From Sphagnum compactum (taxonomy: Eukaryota > Bryophyta > Sphagnopsida > Sphagnales), in contig OZ234495.1 in the NCBI GenBank assembly GCA_965153455.1, forward strand, positions 19,836,875 to 19,900,874: 64,000 nucleotides of DNA, in the 5' to 3' direction. The notes under the pieces were generated by a model. That model was not told where the DNA came from, did not search any database, and saw nothing but the letters and a program-made list of their open reading frames with translations. A program made the position numbers and the translations under genes. Below are positions 46,617-58,734 of this stretch, piece by piece. How positions within the stretch are numbered: the stretch's first letter is position 1; the number at the start of each line of letters is the position of its first letter.

Positions 46617-48121
46617 TATGTTGTGCGTGTAAGTGTCAATAGTGTCAAGGGGACAAAAACAACCAAGACTACAAAATTTTATAATCAAAATGAAAACAAG
46701 GGCAAGCCTAGTTCCAAATCTAGATCATGAAACAAGAAAAACAAAAACAAAAACATGACACGTGTGAAAATAAGCATTTGACAAGATTTTATTATAAAGA
46801 AGAAACAAAGCAAGGTTATGACAAGAAACATACCTAAAATTGGTGTTGAACAAACTAAAAGTAATGGAGAATTCTACTATATTTATATCCTTTAAGCACG
46901 TGATTTAAAGAAGTTTTTCAAAAAAACTTCCAATTTACATGTGGCCCATGTTCACCCATGTACACCAATGTGCACCCATGTATGATCTATGAATGAATTA
47001 AGATTCAACTAAGAGTGAATTAAAACTCAATTAAGAATGAACTTAATCTTAATTAAAAGTGAATTAAGAAAATGAACTAAGAATTAACTAAAAATGAACT
47101 ATGAATTAAATGGAAATGAATTAAAACTTAACTAAAAATTAATTAAAAATAAACTAAAAGTTAAGTACATGTTTATTACAAGTCATGAATGAACATTCAA
47201 ATGAATGAACTCCATGATATTGACAACAAATAACCATATATATGGCATGTAAATCTTATGTAAATGTTAATCATTTACATTTACATGTCCAAAAGCTTTA
47301 CACTTACACTTATATTGTTGTCATGTAACTTTTTTTTCACTTATCCTTACATGAGGGTAAATATTTGTTACATGACCCCATGTAAATGTAAGTGCATATA
47401 TTATATACCCTTAATGACCATAACTATTTGCAAATCCATATTAATTAGTTGTGGATGCATCCCAAACTTTTATTTTGCAATGGCCCACTTTGATTAGCCA
47501 TTCAGAAAAATTTATGATACTTTGATATTCCCTAAACATTAGCATTTCTACCAATATGGGACTATGGTGGTGTTATTCCAAGGAATATTTTGAATGAGCA
47601 TTCTTGGATGCACATTTTGCCCCACCTCATTGCTTAAATATAACTTTTATTCCTAACCTTATTCATCATTAGTTTTGGCTTAAGCTTTTACAAAAGCTTA
47701 AGTATTTATTTTGTTTCACACTAATTAATTTAATTAGTTGTGGTGCATCGCAAAACACAAATGTTTTGATGGTTATTTTTTCTTTCTATTTGTTTTGTAA
47801 TGGGCTGTTTAGTTAGCCCATCACCAAAAATATATGAAATTTCTTGTCCCTCTCCCCAAGTAAAAATCACATTTTTTACATTATTTTACACAGTTGCACA
47901 AAACCATATAAATGTATTTGTTTTTACACTTACATTGTTTTACATGGCATAAATAGATTTACACAGTTTTACACTTTCACATTTCCTATTTTACATTTAC
48001 ACTTACATGGATGTATATGGATGTTAGACACTTACATTTACATAGCATGTAAATAAATTTGATTATGGGATTTACACTTACACAATGTCTAAGTCCTAAA
48101 CCATTTAAGAGCACAATGTTC
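46617..48121. mobile_element. hAT-type MITE, copy 3, interrupted
   Basis: The left end TATGTTGTGCGTGTAAGTGT and the following CAATAGT match the start of copy 1. Homology resumes at about 47228 (ACCATATATATGGCATGTAA) and continues to a right end GCACAATGTTC. The middle (about 46640-47228) is absent from copies 1 and 2, so it is probably a later insertion. I found no matching target duplication. The 47.23-48.12 kb part aligns with 26.95-27.77 kb. Confidence 0.55.
46988..47165. repeat. AT-rich minisatellite, unit about 18-24 bp
   Basis: Imperfect units of the type GAATTAAAACTCAACTAAAA are repeated about nine times. It lies inside the segment that interrupts MITE copy 3. Confidence 0.8.
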
Positions 48122-48129
48122 ACTAGTAT

Positions 48130-50530
48130 TAACTTAGGCTAAAAATAATGGTGAACAATTTCTAAATAAATGAAAAGGCTCAACGTGCACTCAAGAAGGT
48201 TCAATCTATTTTTTTTAGAAGGCCAAAAATAACAAGGGTGTTCATTTTTTTTTGATTTGGGAATTTCCACCATGTTCCCATTTTGTTTTCACAAGGTTTT
48301 CAAGAATGTACCTAATGCATTCCCTAAGTTCCCATGTGTTTCTAATTGGGTGTAAATAACACCACATTTTATCCTCTTTTTTGCCCAATTTTTTACCTTT
48401 GTCAATTATATAGCTAGACCCAAAAAATGCACAATTTTTTATTTTGAAAAGGTTTATAATGTGATTATTCTTTTGGTTGAAGGTCAATCAAAAAAATTTC
48501 AAAAAAAGGACTAGGAGGGGCAGTTTTGTATGGTTGATTTTTTTTTTAAAATTCAGTAACCTTTTTTTGTCTATTTTTTAATTAATTTAAATTAGATTAC
48601 TAAACATTTAAGGCATTGGTATGAGCCCAAATGAAACACAAGTATATGAATTCTATCTTTGCATGCTTGTTTTGTGCAAAATGGAATTGTTTCAACAAGT
48701 TTTCTTGGATGATAAGTATAAAAGGAACATCTTGGGGAACACAATGGAAACTTGTGAAGAACACATTAAAAACACCAAAATCCAAAAATATTGACCCCAA
48801 CTCAAGTTGGTCATGCATATAGCAAAATTGAAAAATAAGTCAAACAAGTTTTTTTTATTACTAAGAATATACACACTAACCATCTTATCTTAAATCAATA
48901 GCAAACCAATCTATCATCAACATGTAACAATTCATATTTAATTCAAATTAAATCCAAAAACAAAGTCACAAAGTGAAGATTTCTTGTCGTGTTTGATTTT
49001 ATCTCTCAAAATATTTTGATAACTTTTTACATAAAATCTATGGTTTTGAAAGAATTCTTATGCTTAAGTTACACCTAGTGATAGGTCCAATTAGAAAACA
49101 TTAACCTAACACCACACAAACCTAAAAATGAAATGTGTTAACATCAACCAACATCATCAAACCTAACACCATGTCAAGTGTGTTATGTTGATTACACAGT
49201 TAAGTCAAAGTTAATTTAACATTAAACTATGTTAATTTAATTAATTTGGCTTAATTGTTGATTAATGCATAAGCAATTCAAATGTGAACAAGTTTTAATT
49301 AATTCATGGATGGAGTTCAAAACCCCTTTAGTGTGGATCACAAATCATTTTTGGTGATTCAAAAAGATGTACTCACCTACAACACACAAGAATCCAAGCC
49401 CAAACATAATGTTCACAAATCTACAAAAAAAATCCACAAACGTTAAAAAAAAAAAAAAAAACACACTTGAGGTTTTAATTTTTTAACTTTTAATAAAAAA
49501 TTCACCCAAGTTGAAAACTTTTCATCCATAATTTGAATGTAATTTTTTCATCTATTTTTATCTATTTTTCATCCAAATTGATAGCCGAATAGGGGGCTAG
49601 TTAATGTGTGTTTGGATATGATGTATCATTAGGGTGGTTTATGTCATTTATGATGTCTGTGTGTAAGTACTGATAGTTGTAAGCATTGGCATGGTAGCAC
49701 ACAACAACCAACACCTCCATCCACACCAAAAGTAGTTAAGTACTTAAAACCTTCGTATCATTGTCAGAATCTTCTTTCAGGTCCACATCATCTTTTGGTT
49801 ATGTTGCCTTTTTCACACATCTTCCCACTCCTTTGTTTCCTTGGTCACAACATCTTCATTTCATTTGCAATAACATCACCTTCATTTCTTTCACAACATT
49901 ACCTCTATTCCTATGTGTTTTGTTTGCAAATGACTTTCATTTGATCACATATGTCTTCATTTGTTTTCATTTATGCAATATCTTGCCTTTGTTTGCAAGT
50001 TCTTGCCATTTTTGACTTCCTATATATTGATATTCTACATGTACATGCAACTATCCAACATTGAATTATTTGATGTTTACCAATGTTGGTGCATGACATC
50101 ACCTAATATTGAATGTTAGTGGATGACTTTTGTTGTTATTGTTGTTCGTATTCATTAATTCTAGTGGATGACATGACCTTAAATGATGTTGTTTGGTCTG
50201 GGTGGATGATATCAAACTCATGTTCAAATTTGTTATTGGACTACATTTTGCATATATAATAGAGTTGTTTTTTGATTGAGATAAAACCAATATTGTAATG
50301 TGACTTGAAACTTTAACAAAAATTCTTGTAACACATAATTTTTATAGTAGAAACTAGTGTCACCTAGTTCCAATTCCATGATTGGTTTTAGTTATGATTC
50401 TTAACACCCAAATTGATGGTTCTTGGGAGTTCAAAAATCATCCCAAAAATCAATTTGATAATTCTTGGCAAATGAAAAACCATCACAATAATTAATTTGA
50501 TAGTTTTTAAAGGAATGAAAATTTGCCACA
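48130..50530. other. AT-rich intergenic DNA, no gene seen
   Basis: The sequence is mostly AT-rich with short open frames of no character and an A run at about 49446-49460. Around 49.08-49.20 kb, phrases such as AACCTAACACCA are repeated. Confidence 0.5.
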
Positions 50531-50534
50531 TGAA

Positions 50535-50862
50535 CTGGTTCAACAATTCCCTTCTTTCCTTCTTTCTTTTGGCTTCTTGTCCTTCTTTTCTTTTTTCCTT
50601 TCTTCTTGTTTTTTCTTTCTCTCTTCCTTTTTCCTTTCTTTTTCCCTTCTTTCCTTCTTTCTTCTCATTTCTTTTCCTTCCTTGCTTTCTCCTTTCTTCT
50701 TGTTCTTTTTTTCTTCCTTCCTTTTTTCTTTCCTTCATTCTTTCTTTTTCTCTTCTTTCCTTCTTTCTTCTAGATTCTTTTCATTCCTTTCTCTCTTCCT
50801 TTTTTCTTTCTTGCTTTCTTTCATTCCTTCTTTTTCTTCCGTTCTTTCTTTCTTCTCATATG
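50535..50862. repeat. Polypyrimidine tract (TTTC/TTCC)n, about 330 bp
   Basis: One strand is almost entirely C and T, in irregular TTTC, CTTT and TTCC units. Long open frames on both strands (Ser/Phe/Leu on plus, Lys/Glu/Arg on minus) are products of this composition. Confidence 0.95.
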
Positions 50863-51719
50863 TCCTTTGACATGATGGAGGCCTTTCTTTCTTTAGCTCT
50901 TGGGTTCCCCTTGGGTTCTTGTTCCAATTTAATTCTTCAACGACTCACAACCTTTTTGGTGTATCATAAACCCTTGGGGGTAGGGGTGGGGCCCTTTGCA
51001 ACATTCCATATTCCAATTGTAGAGCCTTATTTTCCTAGTGTGACATGGCTTGGTATTAGAGGCATTGTTAGGCTTATTAAGTTCTCCCTCCATATGGCTC
51101 TCCGGGTTTTGATGTCTCCTTTTTGACCCCCTTTCCCCCTAGCGGCTTGGGCTTGGATTTTGGCAGTAGGTCTTTTGAACGCCTTCCATTTGGGCCTTCC
51201 TTGGTCGTGTTTGTACACGCAAATCCTTTTCATTTTTTGACGAGAGGTGCAATTTGTGTTATACCTTCCTTTAGATTGCCTAACATGTGACTTGTTTGAT
51301 GTGGCAACTTGACATGTATTTTTATTGTTCCCTCAATGGAGTCTTTCTTTTCCTCCTCTTGGGGTATCAATCGGACATAAAGAGACTAGGGCGCGCCTTC
51401 GACAATTTATTTTGGTGATTGGGAAGAGCTCCAGGCGAAACACCTTTTATGGGCGCAGATGGCAGCCTTGTCCTCAGTTATGGGCGTGTCATTAGCTTGC
51501 CCCAATTTTGATTTTGCCCTTATGGCACCCCCCCTGCATCGATTAGGACGGAATTTAGCCCTAGGGCACACTAAGGAGTTTGTGCATGCCACCAAGGCTC
51601 TTGTGCCTCTTGCCCCAACGCTGGTGTCTTTAGAGATGGTTAGCACGCTACTAACTTTGCACTTGTTAGACATAGACTCCCTTTGCATGGATTCAACTTT
51701 CAGCTTGATTCACACCTTG

Positions 51720-54110
51720 AGCTTTTCGTGGACTTTTTTAGGTTGGCATTTTTGCACATGTCTCATTTGTTAACTAGTGGTCCTTTTGGCATGGTCTTCA
51801 ATTTCGAGATTTTTTTGACCTTGAAGATTCAACGAATGGTTTCATTCAACTCCACCAGTTGTGTTCCCATGTGGGCGTTGGCTTCATCCCTCGGTCTATG
51901 GTTCGAATTTTTGAATCTAATCAATTTTTGGCTTAAGCCAAGCTTTTTGGTGGCATCCGTCTTATTGCTATGGGAAAGGCATTCTATCAACTAATGAACA
52001 AAGCTCATGCTTGTTTCGTGATGCATTTGTTTTTTCATTTGTCATTGTATCAATTCCAAGTGGCAGTTAAAGGAGGTTGTGAGGCCATGGTTCATGGTAT
52101 TTGGGCCACTTTGGATGCTCATCTTGATTGGGTGGTGTTCTAAGTAGACATTGTAAACACTTTCAACACCATCTCGCGTAAGGCCATCTTTTAAAAACTT
52201 TACGTAGCGGGGGGCCAGTTGTCCGAGCTTTTTCTTTTATTCATTATTTTTATGGGCTTCAAGTTCCTTTGTACTTTAGTCATCATTCTTCCTTGGGGGC
52301 TTTGTTTGTCATTTTTTATTTTATGGGCACCCTTTAAGGCAATTTGCTTGTAAGGCCTTTTTTTGCCCTAGCTCATTTTCATGTTTTGCGTTATTCTTTG
52401 AAGGTTTTCCCTTCCTTAACCAATGATAACCATATTTTCAGCCTTGCACATGTCATCTTTTTCGCCTTTGATCCTTTTGCTTCCCAGTTAACTTTTGTGG
52501 GGTTGTTTATTCAACCTCGCAAATCTTTGGCATGGGCTCTAGCTAGTTTATCTCTTGGGTTTGTCGCCCTAGCCGAATTTTGTTGCCCCCCTAGTGGAAT
52601 CAAGATCCTTGTCATCCCCTTTGGTTTTGCCTCCTTCGCCTCTTCTTTTTTGCAAGAGGCCTTAGGTGAAGATGTTTGGCATGTAAACATGTTCCCTAGA
52701 TTAAAGGATATCCAAGTGGCTTTTGGTATTATCTCTTAACGTTTTGCCCAGAGGCCTTCCTTTTTGCTTCATTGTCCCCTCCCCCTTTTTTTTAAGTTTT
52801 CAAAGTTAAACTCACTGTTTTTTACTCCACCCTTATGGGAATTTCTAAGAGAATTTTGGGTCAAAGCTCATTGGAATGCTTCGAGGCCTTTCTAATCTGT
52901 CAACAGATGACTTCCCCTATTTTTAATGGGGGCATAAGGTTGATTTCTTCGAAGGTCATTGCTTTATTTACCTATCTAACGAATTGGGCCTTAGTAACCC
53001 TTATCATAGCTTCCAAGTTTTTGTTGGATTATTTCCCATTCTTGTTGGAGGTGATAGGTGCACAAGCAGCTTGGGGCCACTCCCTTTCCAAGTGCATTTG
53101 AGATTAACATAAAGGCTTCTTCCCTAGGAGTGGCAGCATGTGTCCTTCCTTTTGAACAATTGGTTGAAAGAAGCGAAAATCGCTTTTAGAAAAATATTTT
53201 AAAAAGATTACACGACCATTCTTTTACTAACATCCCTTCTTATTTACCCTCTGACTCACATGGAGCATGGTTATGTGTGGGGCCATGTGCAAGCATTTGG
53301 TTATTAGTTCACCTAGTTGTTCCTTTCTTCCGCTTGCCTTCAAATCTTTTCTCCACTGCATTATGCACTAGGTTGGGTCTTTCCCATCCTTTAGTCCTTG
53401 GGGTGTAACATGACATTTGTAGCCAGCCTTTGGATCCTATGGGAATTCACTTTTGTTGTGCACATGGTGGGGAGAAAACAACCTCGCGTGATGTTGTGCA
53501 AGACATTCATAGCCATTGTGAAAGATGCGAGATTTCCTGTTTCGTGATAATAAACTCATGTCCTCCAACCCCATGTCCTACAATATTCGCATTGTTGAGT
53601 CAACATTATATTATTAGTTGATGGTGTTTGCACGTTGGCAGATGTTGTCATTGACAACCCCACTCGAATTGATTTGGTTTCAGGGGCTATTTTTTCTCGT
53701 GGGGTTGCGGCAATAATCAAGGCACAAGCAAAAAATGGTTTTTATTGCGATTGGTACCCGACAGACATATTTCTCCCTCTAGTTGTAAAGGTTTTCAAAT
53801 GTCTATAACAACAGGCGGATGGGTTTCTTCATTGATGTGCCAACATGGCATGGGGAGCAAAGGGCACTAAAAGCCTTCCTCTTTTAATTTTGTGCTCATT
53901 TTATACGCAAAGGGTGTTAGTGACATTATAACATGCGCAAACAATTTCTATTTTGAAGCGTGTTATTGCAGTAGATGAGGGTTCTTCTAAGTTAGGTGTC
54001 CTTTTAGGAAGTCCTCCATTTTCCTTATTTGATATGCTTCTCGCGATAAGAGGGGGTTTAAGAACTTGCTGTTCCCTTTGTGGTTTGCCCTCTAAGGTGG
54101 TGTTTTGTTC
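51720..54110 (+). pseudogene. Dead reverse-transcriptase element (plant non-LTR-like RT family)
   Basis: Reading the plus strand across stops gives a colinear series of motifs of a plant RT family. In order these are a GGIRLIAMGKAFYQL-like block (about 51.94 kb), HLDWVVF*VDIVNTFNTISRKAIF (about 52.12-52.19 kb), SFLQEALGEDVWHVN and FPRLKDIQVAFGI (about 52.65-52.73 kb), DPMGIHFCCAHGGE (about 53.43 kb), DGVCTLADVVIDNPTR (about 53.62 kb) and DEGSSKLGVLLGSPPFSL (about 53.97 kb). At the catalytic position, where active members have ADD, this copy shows TNDNH. Stops and shifts are scattered throughout. It is an old, inactive copy. The element ends were not located. I name the family from general recall of such plant RT proteins, not from a search. 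Confidence 0.75.
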
Positions 54111-54259
54111 TCTTGGACGTGGGTCCTCCCATTTTGTTCCTTTTATTCTCCCTTTGTTTGGGTGCTTTGGTTTATTTATGTTTGGCAAGGTTTCATCATT
54201 TTTCAAGGTTTGCAATCTTGGTACTTGCACTTCCTACAATCTATAGATAGTTCGGGTAA

Positions 54260-55200
54260 AACTTTGCACTTGAATGTTTTGAACTTGTAGTAGAAATAAT
54301 ATTTTTTTGGGAACTATTTTGGACATTGAATCTTCATGACACAAAAAAATGCATACTTGCATTATAATATAAACAAAACTTTTCTTGAAACTTTTAGTAG
54401 AGACATAACTTTAAATTGCTTTTGACATTAAATTTTTATGAGAGAAGAAGTGTAGACTTGAATTTACAACATAACATAAGAAGAAAGACACAGGAATGAG
54501 TGAAGAGATTTGGATATAAGAAGAGAAATAAATCAATGAAGGAAGACCAAAAAAAAAAAAGAGTGGGATGAGGAAGAGAGAAAAAAAGGGTTAGCACATT
54601 TGAGTTAAACCTTTTTTTTTCAGGCTTTACATAAAATTTCTAAAAACTATTTCTAAAATGTACATATTTTGAAGATTAGTTGTCAGTACACATTGGATGT
54701 TAACACTAAGTTAACACCAATGCCATGTCACCTGCCACATAAGATTCATTGTTAGTTAACATTACAAATGTGGACTGCCTTAAAACAAACAACAAGTAAA
54801 ATGCAAAATAATGTTTCATGGAATTCCCTCAAAAGTAATCCACATGTTCACATTAACAGCTTGTGAACATTCCTCAAAATGTGGGACCAAATGACGACTC
54901 CACTCATGCAACAAAATGGCTTTTAGTAAAGATACGTCAATTACCATTTTTCCTTGAATTTCTTTCATTATTTAAATTAAGGAATTCCAAATATATATGC
55001 CCATTCTGTGCTTTAGCCCTACACCATTATACTACATCAAAAATTGAGTCCACTAGTTTTTATTAACAAAATTCAAAAGACATAATAAAATGGGTGCCCA
55101 AGCAAGATACCTATGGGTTTAGGGTTTCATAAGTAATTCAGAAAATGAATTTCATAACCCTTAAATTAATTTCATAAGTAAATTGAATACCTCAATTTTG
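54260..55200. other. AT-rich intergenic DNA
   Basis: No gene seen. A-rich and GA-rich tracts lie at 54.55-54.60 kb. Composition shifts to GC-rich at about 55.2 kb, at the start of the next gene's promoter. Confidence 0.5.
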
Positions 55201-55204
55201 AAAA

Positions 55205-55403
55205 AGCGCCGTTCCCAGCGTCACTCCCGTGGCAGCCAAGTCGTCCGACAGATCGGGTAAGACAACTGTCAGCTAAGTGTCCCTTAATCTGACACGTGGC
55301 GATTCGCTGCTACGCCACAATTCAAGCAAGCTTGCTGCTGTGTGAACGGAACAGTTGCTCGACGCTTGAGAGCCTTCCAGAACACCCTTTGCACAGTTGC
55401 GCG
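55205..55403 (+). promoter_or_regulatory. GC-rich promoter/leader with a G-box/ABRE-like site
   Basis: GC-rich sequence begins abruptly at about 55.2 kb. ACACGTGGC at 55292-55300 matches the plant G-box/ABRE core ACGTGGC, bound by bZIP factors. The site lies 364 bp before the main start codon, so it could be promoter or leader. Confidence 0.45.
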
Positions 55404-55499
55404 ATGGCGGCCGACCCAGAGCCTTCTGGAGATTTCTGGAGATTGCAGGATCCGAAGGAGCTTGGGTTGCAGGAGGATCAGGAGCTATCGTTGCAGTGA
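55404..55499 (+). CDS. Upstream ORF, 31 aa
   Basis: ATGGCGGCC… starts in a good plant context and ends 157 bp before the main ORF. The peptide (MAADPEPSGDFWRLQDPKEL…) has balanced composition. It could damp translation of the downstream ORF, or be the first coding exon of a spliced form. No family was recognised. Confidence 0.35.
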   Translation: MAADPEPSGDFWRLQDPKELGLQEDQELSLQ

Positions 55500-55655
55500 T
55501 CGGTGATAATAGTTGCAACAATATTGGGGTTTCTTTTTGTGTCTTTGTATTTGTTATTGTTTTTGCAATCGAGGAAGAAAGACGTGTTTTTTGGTTGTTG
55601 TGAGGGTTTTATTAGGGCGGGATTTGTGAGCATTGTTGTTGCGAGATTGGGGAAT

Positions 55656-55886
55656 ATGGCATGCATCCCGATTCCCGTGTGCATAGAGTGCGGTAGCCCG
55701 GACAATCCATGTCGTTGCAAGATCGTGGGGCCAACTCTGGGCTTCGTCGCTTTCTGCTTAGCGGCGCTGGTCGAATGGCCCGTGGGTGCTGTGGTTTGGT
55801 GCTGTGATCGCAAGGCAGGCAGACGCATCATGGAGCAACCGGCCATGAGAGTTCGACCGGCCGTTTCGAGCGCCATACCCTTTTGA
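55656..55886 (+). CDS. Small Cys-rich, hydrophobic conserved-looking plant protein, 76 aa
   Basis: The frame opens at an ATG and gives MACIPIPVCIECGSPDNPCR, with a CxxC…CxC cluster (VCIECGS…PCRCK) that looks like a small metal-binding knuckle. A hydrophobic segment (VGPTLGFVAFCLAALVEW) and a basic tail ending in VRPAVSSAIPF follow. The frame is open further upstream, but only to a GTG, so this ATG is the likely start. The GC content and amino-acid variety contrast with the surrounding DNA, which supports a real gene. It resembles small membrane-associated plant proteins of unknown function; no name can be given. Confidence 0.65.
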   Translation: MACIPIPVCIECGSPDNPCRCKIVGPTLGFVAFCLAALVEWPVGAVVWCCDRKAGRRIMEQPAMRVRPAVSSAIPF

Positions 55887-56432
55887 CGAGAGTCCAGTCA
55901 TCGAGAACATCTGGTTTCCATTTTAGGGTTTGATGAAGGCAAAATACTAAAGCTATCATGGAAGCGGACCGCGGTGATGAACTGTCTCTTGGAGCCTTTG
56001 GTTAAGCCTCTTCTCTCTTTCCTGGTTCTATTTCGTTCCGGCACATAGTTCTAGATATTGGGTCATAGACAGACGCCTCATAAGCAATCAAATGGCGAAG
56101 AGGTTTTCAGTACTTTGGAGGAAGAGACAGCACCGTAGCCTGCAGCAGCCATCGCTTTGGAATTATATATTGCGGGAAGAAAATGAGCACCCCTTGATGT
56201 GCTGCTGGGTGCATGCATAACATTGCTGCTGCTTTTATTTGGATTTCGAAGCACGTCGTAGATGTCTTTGCACAGCTTTTTATACATATAATCCTCTAGA
56301 TCTGTACATGATCCTCATCGCTTTCTGTTACAGATTTTTGGGTTAGCACTGTGCAGACTCTGCTGTGCTGCAGTTGGCAAATTCAGAGATTTTGGTGTTG
56401 ATATGAATCACACTGACATATATAATATATAT

Positions 56433-56434
56433 AT

Positions 56435-56480
<46 letters not shown>
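56433..56480. repeat. Compound (CT)n(CA)n microsatellite
   Basis: About 12 CT units are followed directly by about 11 CA units. Confidence 0.95.
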
Positions 56481-57010
56481 CTACTTTTGCTAATTTCAGG
56501 AGTAAAATCTGAAATTGTTTTGAGGGTGTTAAATTTGAACTTAGACATTGTTTTGAAATAGTTAATTTGATCTTGAAATTGCAGGCACTACACTTGTTAT
56601 TGCCTTGAGCTCTGTGATTGTGTATTGAGCTCCAACATTGTGTGAAGCATTGTGCAGTCTGAATTGCTTAGCTTATGTTACGCTGGGTTCAATTCAGGAC
56701 TAGGCCACACTAACTGAATGTGTAACACCCAAGGAGTAGAGAGTTGAGGAGCACTTAATCTGGGGAATGCCCTAATCCAAGGATATTTAGCTAACCTAAA
56801 GCACTGGCAGAAATTTATTTTTTGTACTTTATCATGATACATGCTGGGGAAAAATATTTTTTCAAAAAAACCTCCCTGATGAAATGGAGTGTATTTTGAA
56901 GAACACATATGCAGTGGAATCTGAAGTCCACCATGTGCAGGTATTTCATAAAATGAAATGCCTGTCTGCAGACATGAGCATTGTGTTTTCTGAAATGCTT
57001 TGCTTTTTAA

Positions 57011-57074
57011 TTTTCATTTTTTCATTGTGATATCCATCGGGTACATTCTGGGTATCACAATGAAAAAATGAAAA
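57011..57074. repeat. Perfect 22-bp inverted repeat with a 20-nt loop
   Basis: Positions 57011-57032 (TTTTCATTTTTTCATTGTGA plus TA) are the exact reverse complement of 57053-57074. Weaker pairing continues outward (ATGCTTTGCTTTT on the left against a near-complement on the right, to about 56.99 and 57.10 kb), giving an imperfect stem near 45 bp. It could be a small foldback element or a small-RNA-type hairpin. Confidence 0.9.
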
Positions 57075-57164
57075 ATAAAGAAGGAAGCATTGGTTTTTAT
57101 ACTTTTACCCTTGGAGCCAGGGCATTCCACAAATAACTGCCCTTCAGGCTGGGATGGTTATTTT

Positions 57165-58150
57165 CAGTGTTGCCTGGATATACCGGATACCAATATGTAT
57201 ACTGGCTGGATATGTATAAGTGCATATCTGGATGTCGCCTATTTTGTCATATCCAACATTATAGCTAACTGGCAGACTTAGGGCATGTCAATATCATTAT
57301 GTATATACATATCCTCTTCAACCATGACTCTATATTATGCATATCTAGTGGTATATCATGATGGGATTTCGGATATGTATATATATCTATGCATAACCAT
57401 CATATAAGTAGTTAGGGTATGGATATGAACATGCATATGCATATTCAGGTTAGGGTTAGGGTTTCGATATTAGGGTTAGGGTTCAGATATTAGGGTTAGG
57501 GATACTTGTTATTCCCAAGTGGCCATTCACAGCTACAATGGTGTTGTAGTGTTTCCAAGTTATGAATGACCTTTCTATCACATCACATTTTCTCGGAGAG
57601 CTTTGTAGCATCTTCAAACTCATTTGAATAGTTTTGAACATCATGTTTTGCACAAAGAATTGATTTCTTGTTAGGGATCTAAGGTCTAGATGTTGAGTTT
57701 GAATTCTATGAACATGTGAGCTTTGTGAAAGGTATATGGTTCTAAATGTTGGGTTTGAGATTCTAGGTTTTAGGTTGTATGTCTAAGGTTTTAAGGAAGG
57801 ATGTCCTTGATACACAACAATGTTGTCGAGTTGTGTTTGTCTAGTTGTTACATGATGACTCCATTATTATTAGGTTTTTTATTCTTTCTTTTTAGCGAGA
57901 GATTCAAGGTAAGGTTTGGGTCTAAGATTCTAGGTACAAGTTTTGGGTTCTAGGTTTCAACTTTTGGGTATATGGTTCTAAGTTCTTGATTCTTGGGTTA
58001 TTGGTTATGGGTTTGAATAATTGGGTTTTGCAAGGTTCTGGGTTTTAAAGTTTTGGGTTTTGGGTTTTAGCAATTGGGTTTTGGAGTTCTAAGTTATGGA
58101 TTTGAGCAATTAGGTTCTACAGGTTTTTGAATTTCGAGGTTTTGGGTTTT
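57165..58150. repeat. Degenerate ATATGG-type array followed by interstitial telomere-like repeats
   Basis: 57.17-57.44 kb is dominated by GGATATGTATAT-like words. 57451-57510 holds clustered TTAGGG units (three short blocks) with TTTCGATA spacers. 57.68-58.15 kb is rich in GGGTTT, TTCTAGG and TTTTGGG words, a degenerate relative of telomere-type sequence. No gene was seen. Confidence 0.75.
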
Positions 58151-58734
58151 AAGTTTAAGAATTTGGGTGAAAGTGAAGCAAATTGTAGTCGATGGTTGCT
58201 ACAATTGTTGAAATGGTCTTCCGACTTGAACATTTGTAGTGTTGATGGAAATTCAAGCACATCAAATTGTAGAAGTGCCTCTAAATCAACCAAGGTAAGT
58301 CTTCAAGTTCAACCTTTTGAATTTGGTTTTTTCTTTTTCTTTTGGGCTCCATGTGTATTGCATTTTCTCCTCCATGTCCATGTACTTCTTCAAATTAAAT
58401 GTCTAAGCTTCCATGTTTTGCCCTAAGTTTTTTTTTTGCACTATGTTAGTTAAGTCGTGAATTTTTGTTCCATAGCTTTAAGTGATGGCTAAAGATGATG
58501 TGCATTTGGTCGAATCCATTGGTAGTATTGGTTCTCCATGTGGTGGAGAAATTGATGAAATGCCACCACCATTAGATGTTTAGAATGTGCATATGCATGG
58601 CTTTATTGGTTTTAATTCTATTGTTCCTACCTCTGATTTTATTGTTACTGTTTTAGATTCTACTGAGGTTGAAATATAGTAGCTTGCAAATATTTGAGCC
58701 GAAGCTTTAACTTGGAAGCCACATAGTTGAACTT

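Larger units (their letters stand above)
55887..57150. other. 3' region of the small gene, microsatellite and hairpin
   Basis: The first 400 bp have transcript-like composition and may be 3' UTR. A compound (CT)n(CA)n microsatellite lies at about 56433-56480. A strong inverted repeat lies at 57011-57074. Confidence 0.5.

Noticed and set aside
50388-51126. Long open frames on both strands over the polypyrimidine tract
   Set aside because: They translate to Ser/Phe/Leu or Lys/Glu/Arg runs caused by the CT-rich composition; no domain or splice support.
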